Assembly: GCF_015291705.1 (NCBI RefSeq)
Contig: NZ_CP030050.1
Coordinates: forward strand, 8,618,001-8,682,000
DNA: 64,000 nt
Source of the DNA: Bradyrhizobium arachidis
GTDB lineage: Bacteria; Pseudomonadota; Alphaproteobacteria; Rhizobiales; Xanthobacteraceae
Direction of reading: 5' to 3'
Shown: positions 1-7,432 of the stretch, in pieces
How positions within the stretch are numbered: the first letter of the stretch is position 1
How the letters are laid out: the number at the start of each line of letters is the position of its first letter
Program-made: the position numbers and the translations under genes
Notes under the pieces: generated by a model
Told to the model about the DNA's origin: nothing
Database searches by the model: none
Seen by the model: only the letters and a program-made list of their open reading frames with translations

Positions 1-2
1 TC

Positions 3-644
3 GAAAAGCTGCATCAGCGCGCGGCCGCGGTGCTTGCCAGCGACGATCGCAAGGAAAGCCGCGTCATCGTGCAGGATCTCATCAAGATCGCGCACCAGAA
101 TCCGCAGCTGGCGCGCGCCCGCGCCACGCTGGAGAGCCACACCGGCGAGATCATCGATGGCGCCGACATGATCCGCCTCGCCGAGCGCGAATTGATGTCG
201 CCGCTGGACGCGGAAGCGCGGCGGCTGGTGTCATCGGCGGCGCAAAAGGTCTCGATCGTGACTGCGGTCTCGCCCCGCGCGGCGATCGACGTGCTGTTCG
301 TGTTCGTCGCCGCGTTGCGACTGATCCGCCAGCTCGCTTTCCTCTATGGCGGCCGCCCCGGCGCGCTCGGCATGATCCGCCTGCTCCGCCACGTCATCGC
401 CCACCTCGCCATCACCGGCGGCATGGCCGCGAGCGACAGCCTGGTGCAGCAGATGCTCGGGCACGGCATTGCGGCGAAGCTGTCGCAGCGGCTGGGCGAA
501 GGCGTGCTGAACGGGCTCTTGACGGCGAGGCTGGGCCTCGCCGCGATCGACGTGACACGCCCGCTGCCGTTCGCAGCCCTGCCGCCGCCAAAACTGTCGG
601 ACCTCGCGACGGATCTGCTGCGGAAGAAGGACGAGGAGGAGTAG
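3..644 (+). CDS. UPF0283/YcjF-type membrane protein, C-terminal part
   Basis: The reading frame is open to the left edge, so this is the C-terminal part of a longer protein. A GTG at 30 could serve as a start, but the residues before it (EKLHQRAAA) read as normal coding sequence. The fragment resembles the C-terminal domain of the UPF0283/TIGR01620 (YcjF-like) inner-membrane family: a helical charged region, then a hydrophobic stretch around VLFVFVAALRLIRQLAFLYG, a second apolar segment, and a charged tail ending KKDEEE. Members often sit beside a YcjX-like GTPase; any such partner would be outside the window. Its function is not known. The stop is followed within 10 bases by a palindromic repeat. 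Confidence 0.75.
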   Translation, partial: EKLHQRAAAVLASDDRKESRVIVQDLIKIAHQNPQLARARATLESHTGEIIDGADMIRLAERELMSPLDAEARRLVSSAAQKVSIVTAVSPRAAIDVLFVFVAALRLIRQLAFLYGGRPGALGMIRLLRHVIAHLAITGGMAASDSLVQQMLGHGIAAKLSQRLGEGVLNGLLTARLGLAAIDVTRPLPFAALPPPKLSDLATDLLRKKDEEE

Positions 645-653
645 CGCGCTTCG

Positions 654-795
654 CCTCTCCCCGCCCGCGGGGAGAGGCCGGAATTCAAGCACAGCTTGAA
701 TTCCGGGTGAGGGGGAGTCTCCACGAAACCAACTGTCACCGTTCCCGCGGAGACTCCCCCTCACCCCACCCCTCTCCCCGCAAGCGGGGAGAGGG
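654..795. repeat. Palindromic repeat family A, copy 1
   Basis: Composite inverted repeat. Outer hairpins are built from CCTCTCCCCGC/GCGGGGAGAGG at both ends. Inside is a GAATTCAAGC/GCTTGAATTC hairpin and a long-range pair TGAGGGGGAGTCTCC/GGAGACTCCCCCTCA. Similar copies lie at 4417, 12715 and 31426. The right 35 bases are also coding: they give the end and the stop codon of the reverse-strand glycosyltransferase. Confidence 0.85.
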
Positions 796-2398
796 AAAGG
801 AAGGCCAGCACTTTCCACCAAAACAGCGGCGAATCCTTCGGCGGGGACAGCTCCGGGGTCCAGCCGGTGAGCTTTTCAATCACATAGGTATCCGTGAGAA
901 CGCCGCGCCAGCGGCGTTCGACTTCGCCGAGCGGCTCGCGCTGCGCGGGGATCGAATCCCACACCGGCGCGCGATTGTCCGGCTCGCGGCCGACATAGAT
1001 GCCGGCATGGCCCCTGATCCGGTCCATGCCGGGATCGCGGAAATCCTGGAAGCGGCCGCGCTCGTTGATCTCGATGACGGGCACGCGGCCGCGGAACAGC
1101 CAGCGCATCATGGCGTAGGTGCGGTAGTCCGTGGTGGCAATCCAGGTTGCGCCGGTCTCGTCCAGCGCGGCCTGCGCGCGCGCGGCGACCTGCTCGTAGC
1201 CCGCCTCGGCGCCGATCGGGTCGATCTTGCCGAGCAGATTCCAGGGCGCGGCGAGGTAATACAGGAACACGATGACGACGAAGGCAATGCCCGAGACGAC
1301 CGCCGTGTTGAGCCAGAACACGCTCGACCGGATCAGCCTTGCCGACCACCCCTCGCGCGACAGGGCGGCGAGGTTGACGGCGGCAGCGGCGAAGCCGACC
1401 GGCCACATGAACATCGGCCAGGTATCGCCGACCCGGAGCGTCATCGACTTCACGAGGAAATAGAGGAACGGCACCAGCACCGCGGTCGACAGCAAGATCG
1501 CGACCGGCTCGCGCCGGCGGTAGCCGCGCCATGCCGTCATCGCGAGGCCCGAGAGAACCACCGGCAGCATGACGAAGCCGACGAGACCGAATTGCAGGCC
1601 GATGTAGTCGCCGACCGTGCGCAGTGAGATGCCGTAATTGGTGGTGGCGCGCACGCCCTGGAAACGGAACGAGGCCCAATCGTGCTGCGCGTTCCAGATC
1701 AAGACCGGCGAGAACACGGCGATGGCGATCAGCGCCGCGAGGTAAGGATACGGGCTGCGCAGCCAGCGCCAGCGCCAATCCGGCACCAGCAGGAAGGCGG
1801 CAACCGCGGGGGCGAACATGATCGCAGTGAATTTCGACAGCAGCGACAGCCCGGCGAACAGTCCGGCCGCGAGCCACCAGCGTCCGTCGCCGCTTTGCGC
1901 CAGCCGCACCAGCGACCACATCATCGCCACCGCGAACGGGATCATGGCGACGTCGGGCGCGACCTTGGCCATCAGCAGGCCGTAATAGAGCGCGGCTTCC
2001 GGCATCAGCACCGCGAACACGATCGCGCGCGCATCATGGGTGAGACGGCGGACGATGTCGGCGAGCAGCAGCTGCGTCACCAGCATCGCGACGATGCCGC
2101 CGAAGCGCACGCCGAGCGCGGTGTCGCCGAAGATCGCGGTGCCGCAGCGGATCAGCCAGGCGATCATGGGGGGATGATCGAGAAAGCTGAGCGCGCCCTC
2201 CTTCGACCAGGTCCAGTAATAGGCCTCGTCGGTGCGCAGCTCGATCGCGGAGGCGTAGACGATGCGCAGCACCGTCATCGCGGCGATGACGAGCACGGCA
2301 ATGAGGATGAGCCGGCGTTCGGCGCCGTCTGGCTTCGCAGAGATGTCGGGAGCGATCGTCACGGCCGCGCTTTTCGCTAACCTCGGAGGGGGAGTCAA
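761..2398 (-). CDS. Glycosyltransferase family 39-type (ArnT/PMT-like) membrane protein
   Basis: An integral membrane protein of about 545 residues with many hydrophobic helices. The acidic motif RTDEAYYW lies in the first extracytoplasmic loop, just after the first membrane helix, followed by LDHPPMIAW. This is the typical catalytic loop of polyprenyl-phosphate-dependent GT-C enzymes (GT39/GT83, PMT_2), which transfer a sugar from a lipid carrier to lipid A, protein or another glycan. The acceptor cannot be read from the sequence. The start could be ATG 2398 or the internal GTG giving VTIAPDIS. The last ten residues (LSPLAGRGVG) and the stop lie inside a palindromic repeat, so the C-terminus appears to have been altered by the repeat. 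It converges on the UPF0283 gene. Confidence 0.8.
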   Translation of the reverse strand: MTPPPRLAKSAAVTIAPDISAKPDGAERRLILIAVLVIAAMTVLRIVYASAIELRTDEAYYWTWSKEGALSFLDHPPMIAWLIRCGTAIFGDTALGVRFGGIVAMLVTQLLLADIVRRLTHDARAIVFAVLMPEAALYYGLLMAKVAPDVAMIPFAVAMMWSLVRLAQSGDGRWWLAAGLFAGLSLLSKFTAIMFAPAVAAFLLVPDWRWRWLRSPYPYLAALIAIAVFSPVLIWNAQHDWASFRFQGVRATTNYGISLRTVGDYIGLQFGLVGFVMLPVVLSGLAMTAWRGYRRREPVAILLSTAVLVPFLYFLVKSMTLRVGDTWPMFMWPVGFAAAAVNLAALSREGWSARLIRSSVFWLNTAVVSGIAFVVIVFLYYLAAPWNLLGKIDPIGAEAGYEQVAARAQAALDETGATWIATTDYRTYAMMRWLFRGRVPVIEINERGRFQDFRDPGMDRIRGHAGIYVGREPDNRAPVWDSIPAQREPLGEVERRWRGVLTDTYVIEKLTGWTPELSPPKDSPLFWWKVLAFLSLSPLAGRGVG

Positions 2399-2420
2399 TG
2401 CGGGGGTCCCAACATCGGTG

Positions 2421-2573
2421 TCGTCCCGGGCAAGCGAAGCGCAGACCCGGGACCCATAACCACAGGGCGGAGTTTGGCGAAGACTCGGAATTACCAGCCC
2501 GTCACACGACCGCTCCCTGTGGTTATGGGTCCCGGATCGGCGCTCCGCTTCGCTACGCTTGTCCGGGACGACA
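2421..2573. repeat. Palindromic repeat family B, copy 1
   Basis: Long imperfect inverted repeat. The left arm runs TCGTCCCGGGCAAGCGAAGC then GGGACCCATAACCACAGGG. The right arm has CCCTGTGGTTATGGGTCCC then TTGTCCGGGACGACA. A second copy is at 22833. It lies in the divergent gap between the glycosyltransferase and the cyclase genes. The rest of this 280-base gap shows nothing else I can assign. Confidence 0.85.
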
Positions 2574-2678
2574 GCAGCTTATTTGGCAACTATCGCGCAT
2601 GTGATCGGGCGAGCTGTCCACTCCGGGAATTAAACGCTAGGCTGGCTGTTCTCATTGATGAACTGATACAACCGAATC

Positions 2679-4406
2679 ATGGCCACCGCTCCCGTCCACA
2701 TCCCCGAACTCGTCCGCGCGACCGGCGTGCGGCAGGTGCGGCTGGTCTGCGGCATCATCCTGTTCGCTTACGTGATCAGCCATTTCCTCAACCATGCGCT
2801 CGGCAACATCTCGGTCGATGCCATGGAGGTCGGGGTCTATTATCACACGGCATTCTGGCAATTCCTGCCCGTCGCGATTGTGTTCTACGGCGCCGCCCTC
2901 ACCCATATGGGGCTCGGCGTCTACGCGCTGTATCAGCGCCGGCAGTTCCGCTGGAAGACCATCGAGCCGCTCCAGCTCGTGCTGGGACTGAGCATCCCGG
3001 CGCTGGTCATGGCGCATGTGATCGGCGTGCGGCTCGGCCAGACGTTGTACGGGCACCAGAAGCTCTATCCGCAGGAGCTCTATCTATTCTTCTCTTCGAA
3101 CCGCATCTGGACCATGACGATCCTGCTCACCATCGCCTGGATCCACGGCTGCATCGGCATCTATTTCTGGCTTCGCCTGAAACCATTCTTCACGCGTGCG
3201 GCGCCCTATCTGCTCGCGGCCGCCGTGCTGATCCCGACGCTGTCGCTGCTCGGCGTCTATCAGGGCGGCCGCAGCGTGATGTTCGATGCCGATGACGGCG
3301 AATGGCGCACGCACAATCTCACCCGCCGCCAGCTCGGCTCGACGGCCGAGGCCGCAACGCTCGACCGCATCACCAACACCCTCACCATCGGCTATGTCGG
3401 CCTGCTCGGACTGGTGCTGGCGGCGCGCGGCGTGCGGGCCTTGCGCGAACGGCGCGGCGGCATGATCGCGCTGTCCTACGGCAACGGCAAGACGGTGCGG
3501 GTGCCAAAGGGCCTGTCCGTGCTGGAGGCGAGCCTGCGCCACAACGTGCCGCATGCCAGCGTCTGCGGCGGCCGCGCCCGCTGCTCGACCTGCCGCATCC
3601 GTATCATCGGCGACCATGCCGTCCTGCCCGAGCCGTCGCAGCGCGAGGCGTTCGTGCTCGCCCGTGTCGGCACCGCCGATCCCTCGATCCGGCTTGCCTG
3701 CCAGCTGCGGCCGGAGTGCGACCTCTCCTTCTTCCAGCTCTTCACGCCGCACACTCTGTCCGCCAACGCGCACGCCTCGACGCCCACGCGAATCGGCCAG
3801 GAGCGCTATCTCGTCAGCCTGTTCGTGGACATGCGCGGCTCGACGCAGCTTGCCGAGAAGCGGCTGCCGTTCGACACCGTCTTCATCGTCAACCGCTTTC
3901 TCGGCGCGGTCTCGCAGGCGGTGATCGAGCATGGCGGCCAGCCGAACCAGTTCGTCGGCGACGGCATGCTGGCGCTGTTCGGGCTGTCAGCAGATCCGCA
4001 ACACGCCTGCCGGCAGGCGCTGAAGGCGGCCAGCAGCATCGCCGCGAACATCGACGAGCTCAACGAGCTCCTCAGCCATGATTTGCGCCAGCCGATCCGC
4101 TTCGGCATCGGCATTCATGGCGGCGAGGTCATCATCGGCGACATCGGCTATCGCGATCACATCGTGTTCACAGCGCTCGGCGACGCCGTCAACGTCGCCG
4201 CCCGCCTCCAGGACATGACCAAGACCCTGGCCTGCGAGGCCATCGTCTCCGAGGAAGTCCGCCGCACCGCCGGCCTTGGCGACGATTCGCTGCCGCAGCA
4301 GGAAGTCGCGATCCGCGGCCGCGACGAGCCGATGGCCGTGCGCGTGGTTGCGGATGCGAGGGAGCTTGCGGCGCTGGTCGATCGCGGCGAGCGCGTGGCG
4401 GCCTGA
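2679..4406 (+). CDS. Class III adenylate/guanylate cyclase with cytochrome-b-like membrane anchor and [2Fe-2S] ferredoxin domain
   Basis: A 575-residue three-part protein. Residues about 20-250 form roughly six membrane helices with histidines at 35, 39, 76, 113 and 156, resembling a succinate-dehydrogenase/fumarate-reductase cytochrome b anchor. Residues 262-355 are a plant-type ferredoxin domain with Cys296, Cys302, Cys305 and Cys341 as cluster ligands. Residues 375-560 are a class III cyclase with metal aspartates Asp384 (FVDMRGST) and Asp428 (GDGM) and the transition-state pair Asn505/Arg509 (NVAAR). The usual substrate-selecting Lys before FVGDG is Gln424, so ATP versus GTP use is not certain. 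The closest known type is the rhizobial CyaC group of heme- and quinone-responsive adenylate cyclases. The likely role is to convert membrane or quinone redox state into cyclic nucleotide. It stands alone, with repeats on both sides. Confidence 0.88.
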   Translation: MATAPVHIPELVRATGVRQVRLVCGIILFAYVISHFLNHALGNISVDAMEVGVYYHTAFWQFLPVAIVFYGAALTHMGLGVYALYQRRQFRWKTIEPLQLVLGLSIPALVMAHVIGVRLGQTLYGHQKLYPQELYLFFSSNRIWTMTILLTIAWIHGCIGIYFWLRLKPFFTRAAPYLLAAAVLIPTLSLLGVYQGGRSVMFDADDGEWRTHNLTRRQLGSTAEAATLDRITNTLTIGYVGLLGLVLAARGVRALRERRGGMIALSYGNGKTVRVPKGLSVLEASLRHNVPHASVCGGRARCSTCRIRIIGDHAVLPEPSQREAFVLARVGTADPSIRLACQLRPECDLSFFQLFTPHTLSANAHASTPTRIGQERYLVSLFVDMRGSTQLAEKRLPFDTVFIVNRFLGAVSQAVIEHGGQPNQFVGDGMLALFGLSADPQHACRQALKAASSIAANIDELNELLSHDLRQPIRFGIGIHGGEVIIGDIGYRDHIVFTALGDAVNVAARLQDMTKTLACEAIVSEEVRRTAGLGDDSLPQQEVAIRGRDEPMAVRVVADARELAALVDRGERVAA

Positions 4407-4416
4407 TTCTTCTTCA

Positions 4417-4570
4417 CCTCTCCCCGCTTGCGGGGAGAGGTCGGATCGCCTCGGCGATGCGAAGCATCGTCCGGTGCGATCCGGGTGAGGGGGTACAGGT
4501 CTCACGACGACCTCACGTGCGGAGAGAGGCCCCTCACCCCAACCCTCTCCCCGTAAGAACGGGGCGAGGG
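4417..4570. repeat. Palindromic repeat family A, copy 2
   Basis: It starts with CCTCTCCCCGC-TT-GCGGGGAGAGG and ends with CCCTCTCCCCGT..ACGGGGCGAGGG. Between them are GGATCGC/GCGATCC arms and GGGTGAGGGG/CCCCTCACCC pairs. It fills the first half of the 350-base gap between the cyclase and sorA. The second half (4571-4756) is a sorA leader with two direct copies of GCTTGCTGC and no feature I can name with confidence. Confidence 0.85.
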
Positions 4571-4756
4571 AGCGCACCATCGTCGCCGCTACAGCCAGGC
4601 TCAATCTCGTTACAGACGTAACACCGGCTTGCTGCAACGCAGCGGCATGGGCTTGCTGCGAAAGCACGAATTGACTTCATTCAAATCGTTGCGACAGATG
4701 AGCGCGGGATCGCGGTGATGACCGCTGTCCAACGAAAAGCTCCGGGAGGAGACACC

Positions 4757-5956
4757 ATGTTCGATCGACGCGACCTGCTCAAAGGAGCGGGACTTGCCGC
4801 TATCGCGGCCACACTGAATTCCACCAAGGCGCTGGCCCTCGACACCGTCACGCTGCCCTTCACCAATGGCGAACGGCCGCTGGTGAAATATCCACAGAAG
4901 CGGCCGATGATCGGTCTGACCAGCCGGCCGCCGCAGCTCGAGACGCCGTTCGCTGTCTTCAACGACGGCCCGATCACGCCGAACAACGCGTTCTTCGTGC
5001 GCTATCACCTCTCCGACCTGCCCTACAATCTCGACCCCGACAAGTTCACGCTTGAGGTCAAGGGCAAGGTCGACAAGCCGCTCAAGCTGTCGCTCCAGGA
5101 CATCAGGAAGATGAAGGCGACCGAGATCGTCGCCGTCAACCAGTGCTCCGGCAACAGCCGCGGCTTTTCCGAGCCGCGCGTCGCCGGTGGCCAGCTCGCC
5201 AACGGCGCGATGGGTTGCGCGCGCTGGCGCGGCGTGCCGCTCAAGACCGTGCTGGAGATGGCCGGCGTGCAGGCCGGCGCCAAGCAGGTCACGTTCAACG
5301 GCATGGACGGCCCGGTCAGCGACAAGACGCCCGATTTCATCAAGGCGCTCGACATCGACCACGCCAGCGACGGCGAGGTGATGCTGGCCTATGGCATGAA
5401 CGGCGAGGACCTGCCGTTCCTCAACGGCTTCCCGCTGCGCCTGGTCGTGCCCGGCTATTACGGCACCTACTGGGTCAAGCACCTCAACGAGATCACCGTC
5501 ATCGACAACGTCTATGACGGCTTCTGGATGAAGTCGGCCTATCGCATTCCCGATACGCCGAACAACGCGATCGAGCCGGGCACCGCGCCGAAGGCGACGA
5601 TCCCGATCAACCGCTTCACCATCCGCTCCTTCATCACCAGCGTGCCCGATGGCGCCAAGCTGAAGGCGGGACGCACGACACTGCGCGGCATCGCCTTCGA
5701 CGGCGGCAAGGGCATCAAGGAGGTCCAGGTCTCCACCGACGGCGGCAAGACCTGGGCGAGCGCCAAGCTCGGCAAGGATCTCGGCAAATACGCATTCCGT
5801 GAATGGAAGCTGCCGGTGAAGCTTGCGGCCGGCCAGGTCGAGCTCAAGGTGCGCGCAACCGGCAATGGCGGCGAGACCCAGCCGGATACGCCGCGCTGGA
5901 ACCCCGCGGGTTATCTGCGCAATGTCGTCGAAACCACGCGCGTCACCGTCGCCTGA
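4757..5956 (+). CDS. sorA: Sulfite:cytochrome c oxidoreductase, molybdopterin subunit SorA
   Basis: A 399-residue periplasmic sulfite dehydrogenase subunit that oxidises sulfite to sulfate and passes electrons to cytochrome c. The N-terminus has a twin-arginine signal (RRDLLKG, then a hydrophobic stretch ending near ALAL). The sulfite-oxidase fold shows the molybdenum-binding cysteine Cys130 (NQCSGNSRGF), the Arg82/His84 pair (VRYH) and the GYYGTYWVKH motif with the active-site tyrosine. A dimerisation domain follows (residues about 285-399, VSTDGGKTW). The start is ATG 4757 because GGAGGA lies just upstream and the Tat signal then sits at the N-terminus. The cytochrome subunit gene follows after 11 bases. 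SorA/SorB from Starkeya is the model. A general YedY-like oxidase is less likely given the neighbour. Confidence 0.9.
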   Translation: MFDRRDLLKGAGLAAIAATLNSTKALALDTVTLPFTNGERPLVKYPQKRPMIGLTSRPPQLETPFAVFNDGPITPNNAFFVRYHLSDLPYNLDPDKFTLEVKGKVDKPLKLSLQDIRKMKATEIVAVNQCSGNSRGFSEPRVAGGQLANGAMGCARWRGVPLKTVLEMAGVQAGAKQVTFNGMDGPVSDKTPDFIKALDIDHASDGEVMLAYGMNGEDLPFLNGFPLRLVVPGYYGTYWVKHLNEITVIDNVYDGFWMKSAYRIPDTPNNAIEPGTAPKATIPINRFTIRSFITSVPDGAKLKAGRTTLRGIAFDGGKGIKEVQVSTDGGKTWASAKLGKDLGKYAFREWKLPVKLAAGQVELKVRATGNGGETQPDTPRWNPAGYLRNVVETTRVTVA

Positions 5957-5967
5957 GGAGAATGATC

Positions 5968-6276
5968 ATGCAGCGCACCGTTCTCTTCGCCGCCTCGCTC
6001 GCCCTCGCCGCCGGCATCAGCGCCGTGACCGCGGCGCCGGTCAATTACAAGACCCCCGACGAGGTCGCCGCGTTCAAGCCCGGGCCCAATCTGGAGGTCG
6101 TGCAGGGCAATTGCACCGCCTGCCACTCGTCCGACTACGTCGCCACACAGCCGCCGATGAAGGACAAGAAGGGCTTCTGGCAGGCCGAGGTGACCAAGAT
6201 GATCAAGGTCTATGGCGCACCGATCGACGATGCCGATGTCGGCAAGATCGTCGATTATCTGGCCGCGACTTATTGA
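5968..6276 (+). CDS. sorB: Sulfite dehydrogenase cytochrome c subunit SorB
   Basis: A 102-residue exported monoheme cytochrome c. A cleavable signal covers residues 1-22 (LFAASLALAAGISAVTAA). The single heme site is Cys49-Thr-Ala-Cys52-His53, and the distal methionine is probably in the MKDKKGFW or KMIKVYG region. It accepts electrons from SorA and passes them to soluble cytochrome c. The start was placed at ATG 5968 because TGAGGAG at 5953-5959 gives good spacing; ATG 5962, two codons upstream, is possible. It is co-transcribed with sorA, and the size fits SorB. Confidence 0.88.
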   Translation: MQRTVLFAASLALAAGISAVTAAPVNYKTPDEVAAFKPGPNLEVVQGNCTACHSSDYVATQPPMKDKKGFWQAEVTKMIKVYGAPIDDADVGKIVDYLAATY

Positions 6277-6420
6277 CGGACGGCACGCGGGGTGCGGGCC
6301 ATTTGACCGCCAAACGGGCAAAACCGGCAAAAACGCCGCGAAGTTGAGCGGAATTCGGCGAAATGCTGATGTGGTTTGAGCTACCAAGCCCGCCACAATC
6401 CGCGTATCCTGTTAGGACCG

Positions 6421-6432
6421 AACCGGCCGGTT
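6421..6432. promoter_or_regulatory. Perfect 12-bp palindrome in the cold-shock gene leader
   Basis: AACCGGCCGGTT is a perfect palindrome about 53 bases before the csp start. Nothing links it to a known regulator. It could be an operator or chance in GC-rich DNA. Confidence 0.25.
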
Positions 6433-6484
6433 GGCGGGGACTGGCGGTTCGCGATCTCGGAGGAAGACCCGCGGAGAAGTCGTG

Positions 6485-6685
6485 ATGGCTAAAGGTACGG
6501 TCAAGTGGTTCAACCCGACGAAGGGTTATGGATTTATCCAGCCTGCGTCGGGGGGCAAGGATGTGTTCGTGCATATCTCGGCAGTGCAGAAAGCCGGCCT
6601 GTCCACCCTCAACGAGGGACAGACGGTTGAATACGAAGAGATCGCAAACCGGGGCAAGACCTCCGCAGAGAACCTCAAAGTATAA
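6485..6685 (+). CDS. cspA: Cold-shock domain protein
   Basis: A 66-residue single cold-shock domain protein that binds single-stranded RNA and DNA and melts RNA structure. RNP1 (KGYGFIQ) and RNP2 (VFVHIS) are both intact, and the start AKGTVKWFN is canonical. ATG 6485 was chosen because it gives the standard family N-terminus; GGAGAAG lies 4-10 bases upstream. The leader from sorB (6277-6484) is long, as is common for csp genes whose untranslated region controls expression, but I cannot point to a defined cold box. The protein is monocistronic and converges on the Lrp-type regulator. Which Csp paralogue it is cannot be told from sequence alone. Confidence 0.93.
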   Translation: MAKGTVKWFNPTKGYGFIQPASGGKDVFVHISAVQKAGLSTLNEGQTVEYEEIANRGKTSAENLKV

Positions 6686-6704
6686 GCCCGCCAGCCTTTG
6701 CTGC

Positions 6705-6724
6705 CTCCCGGATCGATCCGGGAG
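6705..6724 (+). terminator. GC-rich hairpin after the cold-shock gene
   Basis: A perfect 10-bp self-complementary palindrome (CTCCCGGATC and its complement) begins 20 bases after the csp stop. It has no T-tract, so intrinsic termination is only possible, not shown. Confidence 0.35.
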
Positions 6725-6856
6725 CGGGGCCAAGAAAATTTCAGAAGACGGCCAGTGCATTCGACGACAGGCGTTGCGACTGCACACGGAGAGCTATTTT
6801 TCCCGCGAAAACCGCATCCTCAACGCCACAGCAATGACAATCGCGACCGCACTTCG

Positions 6857-7351
6857 TTACTCTACCGGCAACGGTGCGTCGCGCTTGATCTCCTCCATCA
6901 CCGCATAGGTTCGCGTCTCGCGCACGCCCGGCATCGACAGCAGGGTCTCGCCGAGGAAACGTCGATAGGCGGTCATGTCCGCAAGCCGCGCCTTCACTAG
7001 ATAGTCGAAGCCGCCTGCAACCATGTGACACTCCAGCACTTCAGGCGCGAGTTTCACCGCGCGCGCGAAGCGCTCGAAATTGTCGGGCGTGGTCTTGTCG
7101 AGCAGCACCTCGACGAACACCAGCAGGCCAAGGCCCAGCCGGTGCGGATTGAGCCGCGCGCCATAGCCCTCGATAAAGCCCTCACGTTGCAACCGCTTCA
7201 GCCGTTCGCCGATCGAGGTCGGCGACAGGCCGATGCGCTCGGCCAGCTCGACATTGGCGATTCGCCCATCCTGCTGCAAAACAGAGAGGATTTTCCGGTC
7301 GATTCGATCGAGTTCCATATTTTCCGCGGCTATCTTATCATCGATCTTCAT
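6857..7351 (-). CDS. putR: Lrp/AsnC-family regulator, probable proline-responsive PutR
   Basis: An Lrp/AsnC-type transcription factor of up to 164 residues. The N-terminal helix-turn-helix covers MELDRIDRKIL..IGLSPTSIGERLKRLQREGFI, and a C-terminal RAM effector domain holds LGLGLLVFVEV and GGFDYLVKARL. It is divergent from putA, the arrangement of PutR in alphaproteobacteria, where the regulator activates putA when proline is present. That role is inferred from context. Two starts are possible: ATG 7351 or ATG 7318 (MELDRID). The shorter form matches the usual family N-terminus and would free the inverted repeat at 7348-7368 to act as an operator. Confidence 0.85.
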   Translation of the reverse strand: MKIDDKIAAENMELDRIDRKILSVLQQDGRIANVELAERIGLSPTSIGERLKRLQREGFIEGYGARLNPHRLGLGLLVFVEVLLDKTTPDNFERFARAVKLAPEVLECHMVAGGFDYLVKARLADMTAYRRFLGETLLSMPGVRETRTYAVMEEIKRDAPLPVE

Positions 7352-7368
7352 TTTCTAAGGCAAAATGA
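7348..7368. promoter_or_regulatory. Candidate regulator-binding inverted repeat in the putR-putA gap
   Basis: TCATTTT and AAAATGA arms are separated by 7 bases. The site is followed by AT-rich sequence (TTAAATTGTC) in an otherwise GC-rich region. Lrp proteins favour AT-rich dyads, so this is a plausible putR/putA control site. It overlaps the upstream putR start codon. Confidence 0.45.
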
Positions 7369-7432
7369 TTAAATTGTCTATCGAGCTACGGTCACGCGGG
7401 CCTTATTCTGAGTTTGAGCCACAGGACACGCC

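Noticed and set aside
4600..4756. Possible promoter in the sorA leader (TTGACTTCATTC and two GCTTGCTGC copies)
   Set aside because: No matching -10 or known operator pattern, so no site is called.
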